NCBI GenBank assembly: GCA_016721195.1
Contig: JADKIO010000008.1
Span: 366,150 to 430,149, forward strand
DNA from: Candidatus Geothrix skivensis
GTDB lineage: Bacteria > Acidobacteriota > Holophagae > Holophagales > Holophagaceae
DNA: 64,000 nt
Direction of reading: 5' to 3'
Position 1 is the stretch's first letter. Each line of letters opens with the position of its first letter. The notes beneath the pieces were generated by a model that saw only the letters and a program-made list of their open reading frames with translations, ran no database searches and was not told the DNA's origin. Made by a program: the position numbers and the translations under genes. Below, in pieces: positions 50,932 to 60,701 of this stretch.

Positions 50932-52625
50932 CCACGGCCTGGATCCAGAACCTCCTGTTCCTCTTCCTGCTGCTCGGCATCGCGGTGCCCCTCGGTCCCT
51001 TCATCGCCAAGGTGATGGAAGGGGAGCGCACCTTCCTCCACCCGGTGCTCGGGCCCCTGGAACGGGGCATCTACCGGCTCATGGGCATCTCCGGCGGGGA
51101 AGACATGGGCTGGAAGACCTATGCCTGGGCCATCGCCTGCTTCAACCTGCTGGGCTTCGTGGCGGTCTTCGTGCTGCAGAAGGCCCAGGGCGTGTTGCCC
51201 CTGAACCCCGAAGCCATGGGCAAACTACCCACGGGCCTCGCCTTCAACACCGCCGTCAGCTTCATCACCAACACCAACTGGCAGGCCTACGGCGGCGAAA
51301 GCACCATGAGCTACCTGACCCAGATGCTGGGCCTCACGGTGCAGAACTTCCTGTCCGCCGCCACGGCCATGGCGGTGCTGGTGGCCCTCATCCGGGGCCT
51401 GATGCGCCGCACGTCCAATGGCATCGGCAACGCCTGGGCCGACCTCATCCGCAGCACCCTCTATGTGCTGCTGCCCCTCAGCGCCGTCATCGCCCTGCTG
51501 CTGGTCTCCCAGGGCGCCATCCAGACCTTCGGCGCCTACGTGCACACGGCTTCGGGCCAGGTCCTCGCCATGGGCCCGGTGGCCTCCCAGGTGGCCATCA
51601 AGATGCTGGGCACCAACGGAGGCGGCTTCTTCAACGCCAACTCCGCCCACCCCTTCGAAAGCCCGAACGCCATCAGCAACTTCATCCACATGCTGGCCAT
51701 CTTCGCCATCCCCGCGGCCCTCTGCCTCACCTTTGGCAAGATGGTCAAGGACCGCCGCCAGGGCTGGGCCGTGCTGGCCGCCATGACCGTCATCTTCGTC
51801 ATGGCCCTCTCCGTCACCACCTGGGCCGAGGCCAAGGGCAACCCCGGCCTGAGGAACCTCCCCGTGGACCAGGTGGCCACCCTCCAGCAGGGCGGCGGCA
51901 ACATGGAAGGCAAGGAGGTCCGCTTCGGCGCCGGCTCCACCAGCCTCTTCGCCACCATCACCACTGCGGCCTCCTGCGGCGCCATCAATGGCTGGCATGA
52001 CTCCTTCACGCCCCTGGGCGGCCTCGTGCCCCTGTGGCTGATGGAGCTGGGCGAAGTGGTCTTCGGCGGCGTGGGCTCGGGCCTCTACGGCATGCTGCTG
52101 TTCGCCCTGGTGGGCGTCTTCATCGGCGGCCTCATGGTGGGGCGCACGCCGGAATACCTGGGGAAGAAGATCGAGGCCTTCGAGATGAAGATGGCCTCCA
52201 TCGCCATCCTGCTGCCCTCGGCCGCCATCCTCATCGGCACCGCCGCGGCCGTGCTGTCGACGACGGCCTCGGCCTCCATCTCCAATCCCGGACCCCACGG
52301 CTTCACCCAGATCCTCTACGCCTTCAGCAGCTGCGCCCAGAACAACGGCAGCGCCTTCGGCGGGCTCAGCGCCAACATCCCCTTCTACAACTACGGCCTG
52401 GCCCTGGCCATGCTCGTGGGCCGCTTCGGCGTCATCTTCCCGGTGCTGGCCATCGCCGGCTCCCTGGGCCGCAAGAAGTACACGCCCGAGGGCCTCGGCA
52501 CCCTGCCCACGCACACGCCCCTCTTCGTGGCCGTGCTGGTGGGCGTGGTCCTGCTGGTGGGCGCCCTCACCTACCTGCCTGCCCTCGCCCTCGGCCCCAT
52601 CGCCGAGCAGCTGGCCCTGCGTTGA
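50928..52625 (+). CDS. kdpA: K+-transporting ATPase subunit KdpA
   Basis: Potassium-binding, channel-like subunit of the KdpFABC pump, 565 residues with about ten membrane helices. Typical blocks: VMEGERTFLHPVLGPLERGI, the filter-like TNTNWQAYGGESTMSYLTQM, MLGTNGGGFFNANSAHPFE, TAASCGAINGWHDSFTPLGG and AFSSCAQNNGSAFGGLSANI. Length matches the family (about 557-565). Start overlaps kdpF. Confidence 0.97.
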   Translation: MTTAWIQNLLFLFLLLGIAVPLGPFIAKVMEGERTFLHPVLGPLERGIYRLMGISGGEDMGWKTYAWAIACFNLLGFVAVFVLQKAQGVLPLNPEAMGKLPTGLAFNTAVSFITNTNWQAYGGESTMSYLTQMLGLTVQNFLSAATAMAVLVALIRGLMRRTSNGIGNAWADLIRSTLYVLLPLSAVIALLLVSQGAIQTFGAYVHTASGQVLAMGPVASQVAIKMLGTNGGGFFNANSAHPFESPNAISNFIHMLAIFAIPAALCLTFGKMVKDRRQGWAVLAAMTVIFVMALSVTTWAEAKGNPGLRNLPVDQVATLQQGGGNMEGKEVRFGAGSTSLFATITTAASCGAINGWHDSFTPLGGLVPLWLMELGEVVFGGVGSGLYGMLLFALVGVFIGGLMVGRTPEYLGKKIEAFEMKMASIAILLPSAAILIGTAAAVLSTTASASISNPGPHGFTQILYAFSSCAQNNGSAFGGLSANIPFYNYGLALAMLVGRFGVIFPVLAIAGSLGRKKYTPEGLGTLPTHTPLFVAVLVGVVLLVGALTYLPALALGPIAEQLALR

Positions 52626-52645
52626 CTCCTTTCGCGAGGCCATTC

Positions 52646-54745
52646 ATGGTTTCCCATTCCCGGCAGGACCGTCAGGCCCGCCCCCTCTTCGAACCCAGCA
52701 TCGTGCGCCGCGCGGTGATCGACTCCTTCCGGAAGCTGAACCCCCTGCATCAGCTCCGGAACCCGGTGATGTTCACGGTCTGGATCTGCAGCGCCTTCAC
52801 CACGGGCCTGTGGGTGCAGGCCCTGGCGGGACATGGCGGAGGCCGCCCCGGCTTCATCCTGGCCATCTCGCTCTGGCTCTGGTTCACCCTGCTCTTCGCC
52901 AACTTCGCCGAGGCCATGGCCGAGGGCCGGGGCAAGGCCCAGGCGGATTCCCTCCGCAGGTCCAAGCGGGACGTGAAGGCCAAGCGCCTGCAGGGCACAG
53001 ACCGCCAGGGGGCCTTCGACACCGTCGACGCGCCCGACCTCCGCATCGGCGATCTGGTGCTGGTGGCGGCGGGTGAAACCATCCCCGGCGACGGTGAGGT
53101 GGTGGAGGGTGTCGCTTCCGTGAATGAAAGCGCCATCACCGGTGAGAGCGCCCCCGTCATCCGTGAAAGCGGCGGCGACCGCTCTGCCGTCACCGGCGGC
53201 ACCCTGGTGCTGTCCGACTGGCTGGTGATCCGCGTCTCGGCCAACCCCGGCGAAAGCTTCCTCGACCGGATGATCGCCATGGTGGAGGGCGCCAAGCGCC
53301 AGAAGACGCCCAACGAGATCGCCCTGGACATCCTCCTGGCGGGCCTCACCATCATCTTCCTGCTGGCGGTGGCCACCCTGCTGCCCTACTCCATGTTCGC
53401 CACCAAGGCCGCCGGCCAGGGCAACCCCGTGAGCCTCACGGTGCTGGTCTCCCTGCTGGTCTGCCTCATCCCCACCACCATCGGCGGGCTGCTGAGCGCC
53501 ATTGGCATCGCGGGCATGGACCGCATGATCCAGGCCAACGTCATCGCCACCTCGGGCCGGGCCGTGGAGGCCGCCGGCGACGTGGACGTGCTGCTGCTGG
53601 ACAAGACCGGCACCATCACCCTGGGCAACCGCCAGGCCGTGGCCTTCCTGCCCGCCGAGGGCGTGGACATCAAGGCCCTGGCGGACGCGGCCCAGCTGTC
53701 GTCCCTTTCCGACGAAACCCCCGAAGGCCGCAGCATCGTGGTCCTGGCCAAGGAGCAATACGACCTCCGGGAGCGGGATCTCCAGGCCCTCGACGCCCAC
53801 TTCGTGCCCTTCACGGCCCAGACCCGCATGAGCGGCGTCAACCTTGCGGGCCAGGGCGGCGAGCGCCAGATCCGCAAGGGCGCGGCGTCGGCCATCGAGG
53901 ACTATGTCCAGAGCCAGGGGGGCAAGTTCCCGGACGACCTCCGCTGTACCGTCGATCAGATCTCCATGGCCGGCGGCACGCCGCTGGTGGTGGCCGAGGG
54001 CGCACACGCGCTGGGCGTGGTGCAGCTCAAGGACATTGTGAAAGGCGGCATCAAGGAGCGCTTCGCGGAGCTGCGGGGCATGGGCATCAAGACCGTGATG
54101 ATCACCGGGGACAACCCGCTCACCGCCGCCGCCATCGCCGCCGAGGCGGGCGTGGACGATTTCCTGGCCCAGGCCACGCCGGAAGCCAAGCTCAAGCTCA
54201 TCCGCGAATACCAGGCGGGTGGTCGGCTGGTGGCCATGACCGGCGATGGCACCAACGACGCGCCGGCCCTGGCCCAGGCGGACGTGGCCGTGGCCATGAA
54301 CAGCGGCACCCAGGCCGCCAAGGAGGCCGGCAACATGGTCGATCTGGACTCCAATCCCACCAAGCTCATCGAGATCGTGGAGATCGGCAAGCAGATGCTC
54401 ATGACCCGCGGCTCCCTCACCACCTTCAGCATCGCCAACGATGTGGCCAAGTACTTCGCCATCCTGCCGGCGGCCTTCGTGGCCACCTACCCGGCCCTGG
54501 GTGCGCTCAACATCATGGGCCTCCACAGCCCCGAAAGCGCCATCCTCTCGGCGGTCATCTTCAACGCGCTGATCATCGTGGTGCTCATCCCCCTGGCCCT
54601 GCGGGGCGTCAAATACCGGCCCGTGGGCGCCGCCCAGTTGCTGCAGCGGAACCTCCTCATCTACGGCGCGGGCGGCCTGGTGGTGCCCTTCATCGGCATC
54701 AAGCTCATCGACTGGCTACTCGTCGCCCTTCATCTGGCTGCATAG
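52646..54745 (+). CDS. kdpB: K+-transporting ATPase ATP-binding subunit KdpB
   Basis: P-type ATPase subunit that powers K+ uptake, 699 residues. I use the ATG at 52646, 20 bases after the kdpA stop; a longer in-frame ORF reads back through kdpA. The actuator motif TGES is in NESAITGESAPVI, the phosphorylated Asp in VLLLDKTGTITLG (about 319), and the hinge is MTGDGTNDAPALAQADVAVA. Membrane-helix residues such as CLIPTTIGGLLSAIGIAGMD are typical of KdpB. Confidence 0.97.
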   Translation: MVSHSRQDRQARPLFEPSIVRRAVIDSFRKLNPLHQLRNPVMFTVWICSAFTTGLWVQALAGHGGGRPGFILAISLWLWFTLLFANFAEAMAEGRGKAQADSLRRSKRDVKAKRLQGTDRQGAFDTVDAPDLRIGDLVLVAAGETIPGDGEVVEGVASVNESAITGESAPVIRESGGDRSAVTGGTLVLSDWLVIRVSANPGESFLDRMIAMVEGAKRQKTPNEIALDILLAGLTIIFLLAVATLLPYSMFATKAAGQGNPVSLTVLVSLLVCLIPTTIGGLLSAIGIAGMDRMIQANVIATSGRAVEAAGDVDVLLLDKTGTITLGNRQAVAFLPAEGVDIKALADAAQLSSLSDETPEGRSIVVLAKEQYDLRERDLQALDAHFVPFTAQTRMSGVNLAGQGGERQIRKGAASAIEDYVQSQGGKFPDDLRCTVDQISMAGGTPLVVAEGAHALGVVQLKDIVKGGIKERFAELRGMGIKTVMITGDNPLTAAAIAAEAGVDDFLAQATPEAKLKLIREYQAGGRLVAMTGDGTNDAPALAQADVAVAMNSGTQAAKEAGNMVDLDSNPTKLIEIVEIGKQMLMTRGSLTTFSIANDVAKYFAILPAAFVATYPALGALNIMGLHSPESAILSAVIFNALIIVVLIPLALRGVKYRPVGAAQLLQRNLLIYGAGGLVVPFIGIKLIDWLLVALHLAA

Positions 54746-54754
54746 GGAGCTCCC

Positions 54755-55342
54755 ATGAACCTGCAACTCCGCCCCGCCCTCGTCGCCTTCATCGCCCTCA
54801 GCGCCATCACCGGCCTCGCCTACCCCGCGGTCATCACCGGGCTCTCCAAGGTCATCTTCCCGAAGCAGGCGGCGGGCAGCCTCATCAAGGCCGATGGCAA
54901 GGTGATCGGCTCCGAGCTCATCGGCCAGCCCTTCACAGACCCGAGGGACTTCTGGGGCCGCCCCTCGGCCACGGTGGATGCCAACGGCAAGCCCCTGCCC
55001 TACAACGGCGCCAACAGCGGCGGCTCCAACCTGGCCCCCAGCAACCCCGATCTGAAGAAGGCCGTGGAGGAGCGCATCGCCGTGCTCCGGGCCGCGGATC
55101 CCGACACCACCGGCCCCGTGCCCGTGGACCTGGTCACCAGCTCCGCCAGCGGCCTCGATCCCCACATCAGCCCCGCCGCCGCCGCCTTCCAGGTGCACCG
55201 CGTGGCCAAGGCCCGGGGGCTGGACGAGGCCAAGGTCCGTGACCTGGTGATGGCCCACACCGAGCCCCCCCAGCTCGGGGTGCTGGGCGATGCCAAGGTG
55301 AACGTGTTGAAGTTGAACCTCGCGCTTGAACGGCTGCGTTAG
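54755..55342 (+). CDS. kdpC: K+-transporting ATPase subunit KdpC
   Basis: Periplasmic accessory subunit of the Kdp pump, 195 residues. One N-terminal helix (LVAFIALSAITGLAYPAVIT) is followed by the conserved GSELIGQPFTDPRDFWGRPS, YNGANSGGSNLAPSNPDL, VPVDLVTSSASGLDPHISPA and VNVLKLNLAL. Begins 9 bases after kdpB. Confidence 0.96.
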   Translation: MNLQLRPALVAFIALSAITGLAYPAVITGLSKVIFPKQAAGSLIKADGKVIGSELIGQPFTDPRDFWGRPSATVDANGKPLPYNGANSGGSNLAPSNPDLKKAVEERIAVLRAADPDTTGPVPVDLVTSSASGLDPHISPAAAAFQVHRVAKARGLDEAKVRDLVMAHTEPPQLGVLGDAKVNVLKLNLALERLR

Positions 55343-55351
55343 CCTAGGCAC

Positions 55352-58036
55352 GTGGACGATCGCCGGCCCGACCCTGATCAACTGCTCCGCCGGGTGCAGG
55401 AGGAAGAGACGCGTGTCCGGCGCGCCAAGCTGAAGGTGTTCTTCGGCGCCGCGCCCGGCGTCGGCAAGACCTACGCCATGCTGATGGAAGCCCAGGAACG
55501 GCGGGCCGAGGGCATCGACGTGGTCATCGGGGTGGTCGAAACCCACGGCCGCAGCGAGACCGCCGCCCTGCTGGAGGGGCTGGAGGTGCTGCCCCGGAAG
55601 GAACTGGCGTACTCGGGGCAGTTTCTGCCCGAGTTCGACCTGGACGCGGCCCTGAAGCGCAGGCCAACCCTCATCCTCATGGATGAGCTGGCCCATTCCA
55701 ACGTCAAAGGCTCCCGGCATGCCAAGCGGTGGCAGGACGTCATTGAGCTGCTGGACGCGGGCATCGACGTCCACACCACCATGAACGTGCAGCACCTGGA
55801 AAGCCTCAAGGACGTGGTGGCTCAGATTACGGGTGTGATCGTACGCGAGAACGTTCCCGACACGGTGATGGAACGGGCCGATGAAGTCGAACTGGTGGAC
55901 CTGCCGCCCGATGAACTGCTGGTGCGCCTGAAGGAGGGAAAGGTCTACCTGCCGGACCAGGCTCGCCACGCCCGGGAGCACTTCTTCCGCAAGGGCAACC
56001 TCCTGGCCCTGCGCGAGCTGGCCCTGCGTCACACCGCCGAGAGCGTGGACGCCCAGATGCGCCGGTACATGGCCTCCGAGGGCATCCACAAGACCTGGGC
56101 GGCGGGGGACCGACTGCTGGTGTGCGTTGGGCCCGGGGAGCTATCCGAACGATTGATTCGCGGCACCCGCCGCATGGCCGGGGCCCTGGGCGCCCCTTGG
56201 CTGGCCCTCTACATCGAATCCCGGAAGCACCTCCGCTACACGGAGGCCGACCGCACGCGCATCGAGGACAACCTGCGGCTCGCTGAGAAGCTGGGCGGGG
56301 AAACCGCCGTCATCGAGGGGGGCGGGAGCCTCCAGGAGGACATCCTCACCTTCGCCCGGGACCGGAACATCACCAAACTGGTGGTGGGGAAACCCTCCCG
56401 GCCCCGCTGGATGGAACTGGTGATGGGCTCCACCGTGGACGACCTCATCCGCCACAGCCAGGACATTGATGTCTACGTGATCAGCGGTGAGCCTGGACGC
56501 GAACCGGCTGCCCCGCTCCTGCGCCGGACCATCACCAGCCCGGCGCGGAACTACCTGCTCAGCGCCCTGACCGTGGCCCTGGCCAGCGCCCTGGCCGGCC
56601 TCATCTTCCGGCGCACAGAGCTGGCTGACGTCGTCATGGTGTACCTGCTGGGCATCCTGATCGTGGCCACCCGCTTCGGCCGGGGGCCCTCGCTGCTGGC
56701 CTCCCTCCTCAGCGTGGCGGCCCTCGATTTCCTGTTCATCCCGCCGTACCTGACGTTCGCGGTCAACGACTTCCGGCACATGGGAACCTTCGCCGTGATG
56801 CTCCTGATGGGCGTGGTGATCGGCAATCTGACCGAGCGCATCCGCGCCCAGGCCCGGCTCGCCCGGGGCCGGGAACAGCGTACCCACGCCCTCTACCGGC
56901 TCGGGCAGGAGCTGGCCCGCAGTGCCGGATCGGCGGCCCTGGTGGCTTCGGCCATCCAAAACGTGGCCACCCAGTTCCAGGGCCAGGGGGTCGTCCTCCA
57001 GCCCGATGAGCAGGGTCGGCTGCAGACGCCGGAACATCCCCTGGCCTTCCCGCTCAACGAGCAGGAGCTGGCGGTTGCGCAATGGGTCTTCGATCACGCG
57101 GAGCCCGCGGGGCTCGGCACGCTCACCCTCCCCGGCGCACGAGCCACCTATCTGCCACTCAAGGGAGTGGCAGGGCCCATCGGCGTCATGGGTGTGCTGC
57201 CGGAGGGCTCACCCCGGTGGATCGAGCCCGATCAGCGGCAGCTACTGGAAGCCTTCGCGAACCAGACCGCCCTGGCCCTGGAGCGGGCCCTGCTGGCCGA
57301 ACAGGGGGCCGTGGACCGGCGGCGGGCGGACGAGGAGCGGCTGCGCAATGCCTTGCTCAGCTCCGTGTCCCATGACCTGCGGACGCCGCTGGGGGTCATC
57401 ACGGGGGCCGTGAGTACGGCCCTGGAGACCCCGGACCTGCCGGAACCCGCCCGCCGGGAGCTGCTCCAGTCCGCCCAGGAAGAGGCCCAGCGCCTCCATC
57501 GCCTCGTCAGCAACCTGCTCGACATCACGCGGCTGGAATCGGGCTCCCTGGATCTCCACACGGAATGGATGCCGGTGGAAGAAGTCGTAGGGGCGGCCCT
57601 GAACCGCCGCGAGCTGGCCACTGAGGCTCACCGGGTGCGCGTGTCCCTCCCCCCGGACCTGCCCCTGGTGGCCATGGATGGGGTGCTCATGGAGCAGCTG
57701 CTCCTGAACCTCCTGGACAACGCCCTGAAGTATTCGCCCCCCGGTTCCCCCGTGGACATCAAGGCCTGGGCCGTGGGGAAGTCCCTCACCATCTCCATCT
57801 CCGACCAGGGTCCTGGCATCGCCCCGGGTGACGAGGAGCGCATCTTCGAGAAGCTGGCCCGGGGCCAGACCACCGCCCACCGGCCGGGCTCGGGCCTGGG
57901 GCTCGCCATCTGCAAGGGCATCGCCACGGCCCACCACGGCCGCATCCAGGCCACCAACCATCTCCAGGGCGGTGCCCACTTCCTCGTGACCCTGCCCCTG
58001 GGCACGCCGCCGATGATGCCGGTGGAGGGTCCATGA
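55352..58036 (+). CDS. kdpD: Osmosensitive K+ sensor histidine kinase KdpD
   Basis: Sensor kinase for K+ limitation, 894 residues from a GTG start 9 bases after kdpC. N-terminal KdpD domain with Walker A FFGAAPGVGKTYAML and LILMDELAHSNVKGSRHAKR, then a UspA-like domain (LLVCVGPGELSERLIRGTRR, KLVVGKPSRPRWMELV). Four membrane helices (about 395-500) and a GAF-like region follow. The DHp domain has SSVSHDLRTPLGVITGAVS (His about 673), and the ATPase domain LLDNALKYSPPGSPV, DQGPGIAPGDEERIFEKL, SGLGLAICKG. Complete domain set. Confidence 0.96.
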   Translation: MDDRRPDPDQLLRRVQEEETRVRRAKLKVFFGAAPGVGKTYAMLMEAQERRAEGIDVVIGVVETHGRSETAALLEGLEVLPRKELAYSGQFLPEFDLDAALKRRPTLILMDELAHSNVKGSRHAKRWQDVIELLDAGIDVHTTMNVQHLESLKDVVAQITGVIVRENVPDTVMERADEVELVDLPPDELLVRLKEGKVYLPDQARHAREHFFRKGNLLALRELALRHTAESVDAQMRRYMASEGIHKTWAAGDRLLVCVGPGELSERLIRGTRRMAGALGAPWLALYIESRKHLRYTEADRTRIEDNLRLAEKLGGETAVIEGGGSLQEDILTFARDRNITKLVVGKPSRPRWMELVMGSTVDDLIRHSQDIDVYVISGEPGREPAAPLLRRTITSPARNYLLSALTVALASALAGLIFRRTELADVVMVYLLGILIVATRFGRGPSLLASLLSVAALDFLFIPPYLTFAVNDFRHMGTFAVMLLMGVVIGNLTERIRAQARLARGREQRTHALYRLGQELARSAGSAALVASAIQNVATQFQGQGVVLQPDEQGRLQTPEHPLAFPLNEQELAVAQWVFDHAEPAGLGTLTLPGARATYLPLKGVAGPIGVMGVLPEGSPRWIEPDQRQLLEAFANQTALALERALLAEQGAVDRRRADEERLRNALLSSVSHDLRTPLGVITGAVSTALETPDLPEPARRELLQSAQEEAQRLHRLVSNLLDITRLESGSLDLHTEWMPVEEVVGAALNRRELATEAHRVRVSLPPDLPLVAMDGVLMEQLLLNLLDNALKYSPPGSPVDIKAWAVGKSLTISISDQGPGIAPGDEERIFEKLARGQTTAHRPGSGLGLAICKGIATAHHGRIQATNHLQGGAHFLVTLPLGTPPMMPVEGP

Positions 58037-58728
58037 GCGGCGAGGCCCCCCTCATCCTGCTGGTGGAGGACGAGCCCCAGATGCGCCGCTTCCTTCGCGT
58101 CGCCCTGGAAGGCAGCGGCTACCGCTACGGCGAAGCCGCCACCGGACAGGAGGGGCTCGCCATGGCCGTGCAGCTGCGCCCCGAGGCGATCCTGCTGGAC
58201 CTGGGCCTGCCGGACATGGATGGCCTGGAGCTCGTCCGGCGGTTGCGGGAGTGGAGCCAGACACCGGTCATCGTGATCTCCGCCCGGGGCCAGGAAACCG
58301 ACAAGGTGGCGGCCCTGGACGCGGGGGCGGACGACTACCTCACCAAGCCCTTCGGCACTCGGGAACTGCTGGCCCGCATCCGCGTGGCCCTGCGCCATGC
58401 GGGGCCCGAGGCGGCCGAGGAACCTGTGTTCGAGCTCGACCGGTGGCGCGTGGATCTGGCCAAGCGGCAGGTGCTGGTGGAGGGCCAGGAGGTTCACCTC
58501 ACCCCCCTTGAATACAGCCTCTTCACCACCCTCATCCGCCATGCCGGGAGGGTGGTCACCCACCGCCAGCTGCTGAAGGAGGTCTGGGGCGGGGCCGCCG
58601 GCGCCCAGCCCCTCTACCTCCGCGTCTACATGACCCAGCTTCGCCACAAGCTGGAAGAGGAGCCCTCGCGGCCGAAGTACCTCCAGACCGAGCCCGGCGT
58701 GGGCTACCGGCTCCGGGTGGAGGACTAG
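58033..58728 (+). CDS. kdpE: Kdp operon response regulator KdpE
   Basis: OmpR-type regulator, 231 residues, ATGA overlap with kdpD. Receiver: ILLVEDEPQMRRFLRVAL, phospho-acceptor in AILLDLGLPDMDGLELV (about 56), Lys in DDYLTKPFGTRELLARI. Winged-helix output domain: VHLTPLEYSLFTTLIRHAGR, VVTHRQLLKEVWG, YLRVYMTQLRHKLEEEPSRP and KYLQTEPGVGYRL, all close to KdpE. It would activate kdp genes, perhaps through the TAAC repeats at 50550-50588. Confidence 0.95.
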   Translation: MSGEAPLILLVEDEPQMRRFLRVALEGSGYRYGEAATGQEGLAMAVQLRPEAILLDLGLPDMDGLELVRRLREWSQTPVIVISARGQETDKVAALDAGADDYLTKPFGTRELLARIRVALRHAGPEAAEEPVFELDRWRVDLAKRQVLVEGQEVHLTPLEYSLFTTLIRHAGRVVTHRQLLKEVWGGAAGAQPLYLRVYMTQLRHKLEEEPSRPKYLQTEPGVGYRLRVED

Positions 58729-58737
58729 GGCGCTTCG

Positions 58738-59676
58738 CTAGGTTCCCACAACCTCGGTGGCATCGACCAGATCCACATCCATCTCCAGGACGCCGTCCGC
58801 CGCCACGCTGGACATGGGCCGGAAGCGGTGGCCCCATAGCACTTCGTCTGCGGTGTAGGACGTGCGCTGGTAGATGGTCTGGGCAAAGGTGTCGTCGAAG
58901 GCCTTGATGAGAACGATGAACTCCGCCTGGGCTTTCCGCAGGTCCTCATCCCCCATGCCAGCGAGCGGACTGGCCGCGTCGATGGGATGCACCACGGTCC
59001 AGCTGGTGGGGAAGAGGTTGATCTTGCTGCGCTCCAGCGGCAGGGTGGCAAAGCGGCGCGTGCCGGTCTCCGCTTCCAGGAAGGAGAGCGACACCGTGGC
59101 CTCCACCTCGATGAGCTGATTGCTGCGCCGGTTGACGAACCGGAACATGAAGGCGGTGATGCCCTGGTAGGGGGCCACCAGGGCGCTCTGGCTGAAGCGC
59201 ATCTGGGCATGGGGCCGGGAGAAGCGCCCGTAGAGGAGGCCCGTGGCCAGGGCGAAGCTGAGCAGGCCCAGCAGCGACTCCAGGGCCGCCACGGCGCTCA
59301 CCAGCTGGCTCCTGGGGCTGATGTGGCCGTAGCCCACGGTGGTGAGGGTCTGGGCACTGAAGAAGAAGGCATCGAGCATCCGGTCCAGACGCCCCTCCCC
59401 GCCGGGCCGGACGAAGTGCTCCATGCCGATGCCCAGGTAGAGGCTTGCGAACAGGGCGTTGGTGATCAGGAAGCCCAGGAAGAGCAGTCCCAGGAACCGG
59501 AAGCCGCCCATGGTGATGAGGCGGTGGTAGAGCTCGTAGCCCCGGAAGGCCGGCAGCCCCTTGCGATGCACATTGAAGGTGCCGTCCTTGTTCACGCTGC
59601 GGCCGGGGCCGGGCCGGGTGCCCAGACCCAGGTCATCGCCGGGGTTCGTCTTGCCGAGTGGGGGGAAGGAGACCAT
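58738..59676 (-). CDS. KirBac-type inward-rectifier potassium channel
   Basis: Tetrameric K+ channel of the inner membrane, 312 residues from the ATG at 59676. Two membrane helices (about 58-80: GFRFLGLLFLGFLITNALFA; about 120-145) flank the pore with filter TLTTVGYGHISP (about 109). The slide helix region (RGYELYHRLITMG) and the C-terminal immunoglobulin-like cytoplasmic domain (QGITAFMFRFVNRRSNQLIE, LPLERSKINLFPTSWTVVHP, EFIVLIKAFDDTFAQTIYQR) are those of KirBac. It converges on kdpE with 9 bases between stops. Confidence 0.92.
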   Translation of the reverse strand: MVSFPPLGKTNPGDDLGLGTRPGPGRSVNKDGTFNVHRKGLPAFRGYELYHRLITMGGFRFLGLLFLGFLITNALFASLYLGIGMEHFVRPGGEGRLDRMLDAFFFSAQTLTTVGYGHISPRSQLVSAVAALESLLGLLSFALATGLLYGRFSRPHAQMRFSQSALVAPYQGITAFMFRFVNRRSNQLIEVEATVSLSFLEAETGTRRFATLPLERSKINLFPTSWTVVHPIDAASPLAGMGDEDLRKAQAEFIVLIKAFDDTFAQTIYQRTSYTADEVLWGHRFRPMSSVAADGVLEMDVDLVDATEVVGT

Positions 59677-59760
59677 GGCACCTGAGCTGCGAGAGGAGAC
59701 GATGAGACCAAGGATCCGGCTCCAGGACAATGGCGATTCGCCCGGGACGAAACATCCATC

Positions 59761-60081
59761 GTGGCGGGTGGGCCTTTACAATTCCCGGGAAGCGAGGGAA
59801 GGAAAGAACCCCATGCGCCTGGGACCGCGGGCGGCGACTTCTCCCGGGCCTGGCGGGACAGGCAGCTGGATGCTTCCTTCCGGTGGGGGCTCATGCAGCA
59901 GGACGAGACCTTCGCTGTCTGCACGGCCCAGACCCTGGACCACACCTGCGCCCTGTTCGGCCTCCGCTTGAGCCCGGAGGATCGGCGGTAGCGGCTGGAG
60001 GGCTATCGGAGCCTGCCCGCCTTCAGGGACATCAGCGAGAGACTGGCCCGGAAGGGATCAGGCGCGACCCTGGGACGCTAG
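59761..60081 (+). pseudogene. Remnant of a type II haloacid dehalogenase
   Basis: One frame reads GGDFSRAWRDRQLDASFRWG, then LMQQDETFAVCTAQTLDHTC, then ALFGLRLSPEDRR, a TAG stop (59989), and continues RLEGYRSLPAFRDISERLAR to a second stop at 60079. The W-R-x-R-Q-L helix and the following cap region match residues about 25-110 of L-2-haloacid dehalogenases of the HAD superfamily. The N-terminal DxYGT nucleophile block and the whole C-terminal core are absent. I read it as a decayed gene fragment; its last four bases overlap the stop of the converging gene. Confidence 0.55.
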
Positions 60082-60701
60082 CGGCGCCAGCCGGGCGTAA
60101 GGCTCCGGGAAGGACCACTGAAGCCCCGGAAAGGAATGCCGTGGCCGTAGCCGCCATGGCCCCGGCCAACCCCGTTCCAGCGGCTCCCATGCCAGTAGGC
60201 CCGGCCGGACCAGCCCCAATGGGCGTAGGGGCCCGCGAAGCCGTACCAGCGGCCCAGCCCGACGCCCCACCAGGCGTAGTACCGGGGACCGAACACCCCG
60301 AAGTAGGGGGAGGGACCCCAGCCCCAGAGCCAGGGGGCCACCAGCCAGCACCAGCCACTCTCCGGGTAGTAGACGTACATGTGCGGCGTGCCGCCGTCCG
60401 GCGGCAGGTGGGTGTAGCGATCGCCGTAGGGCATCCACACCCAGCCGTACTGCTCGGTGTAGACCCACTGGCCGGAATCGGATGGCTTCTCCTGCCGGGG
60501 CGGAGGCGGGGGCTCCGAAGGCGGCGGCGCAGGCCGGGTGGAGGGGGCCGGCGTGGGCGGCTCTGCCGCCTCCGGTGTGGGCTTGGGTGACGCCTGGGCG
60601 CTGGTGCTGGCCGGCGTCCGTTCCGGTTCCTGCGCGGCGGCCTTCAAGGGCAGGGCCACCAGGGCCACGAACATCAACAGGGAGCCAAACAGGATCTTCA
60701 T
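60078..60701 (-). CDS. Secreted Pro/Trp/Gly/Tyr-rich protein
   Basis: A 207-residue exported protein. The signal peptide MKILFGSLLMFVALVALPLK (cut after AAAQ) is followed by a Pro/Ser/Thr/Ala-rich stretch (residues about 25-72). An aromatic-glycine-rich region comes next (QWVYTEQYGWVWMPYGDRYT, YPESGWCWLVAPWLWGWGPS, YGFAGPYAHWGWSGRAYWHG), with repeated WGW/YxWG units. Such YXWGXW-like proteins are of unknown function, probably envelope- or surface-associated. Upstream of its start is the long spacer to blaI. Confidence 0.7.
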   Translation of the reverse strand: MKILFGSLLMFVALVALPLKAAAQEPERTPASTSAQASPKPTPEAAEPPTPAPSTRPAPPPSEPPPPPRQEKPSDSGQWVYTEQYGWVWMPYGDRYTHLPPDGGTPHMYVYYPESGWCWLVAPWLWGWGPSPYFGVFGPRYYAWWGVGLGRWYGFAGPYAHWGWSGRAYWHGSRWNGVGRGHGGYGHGIPFRGFSGPSRSLTPGWRR

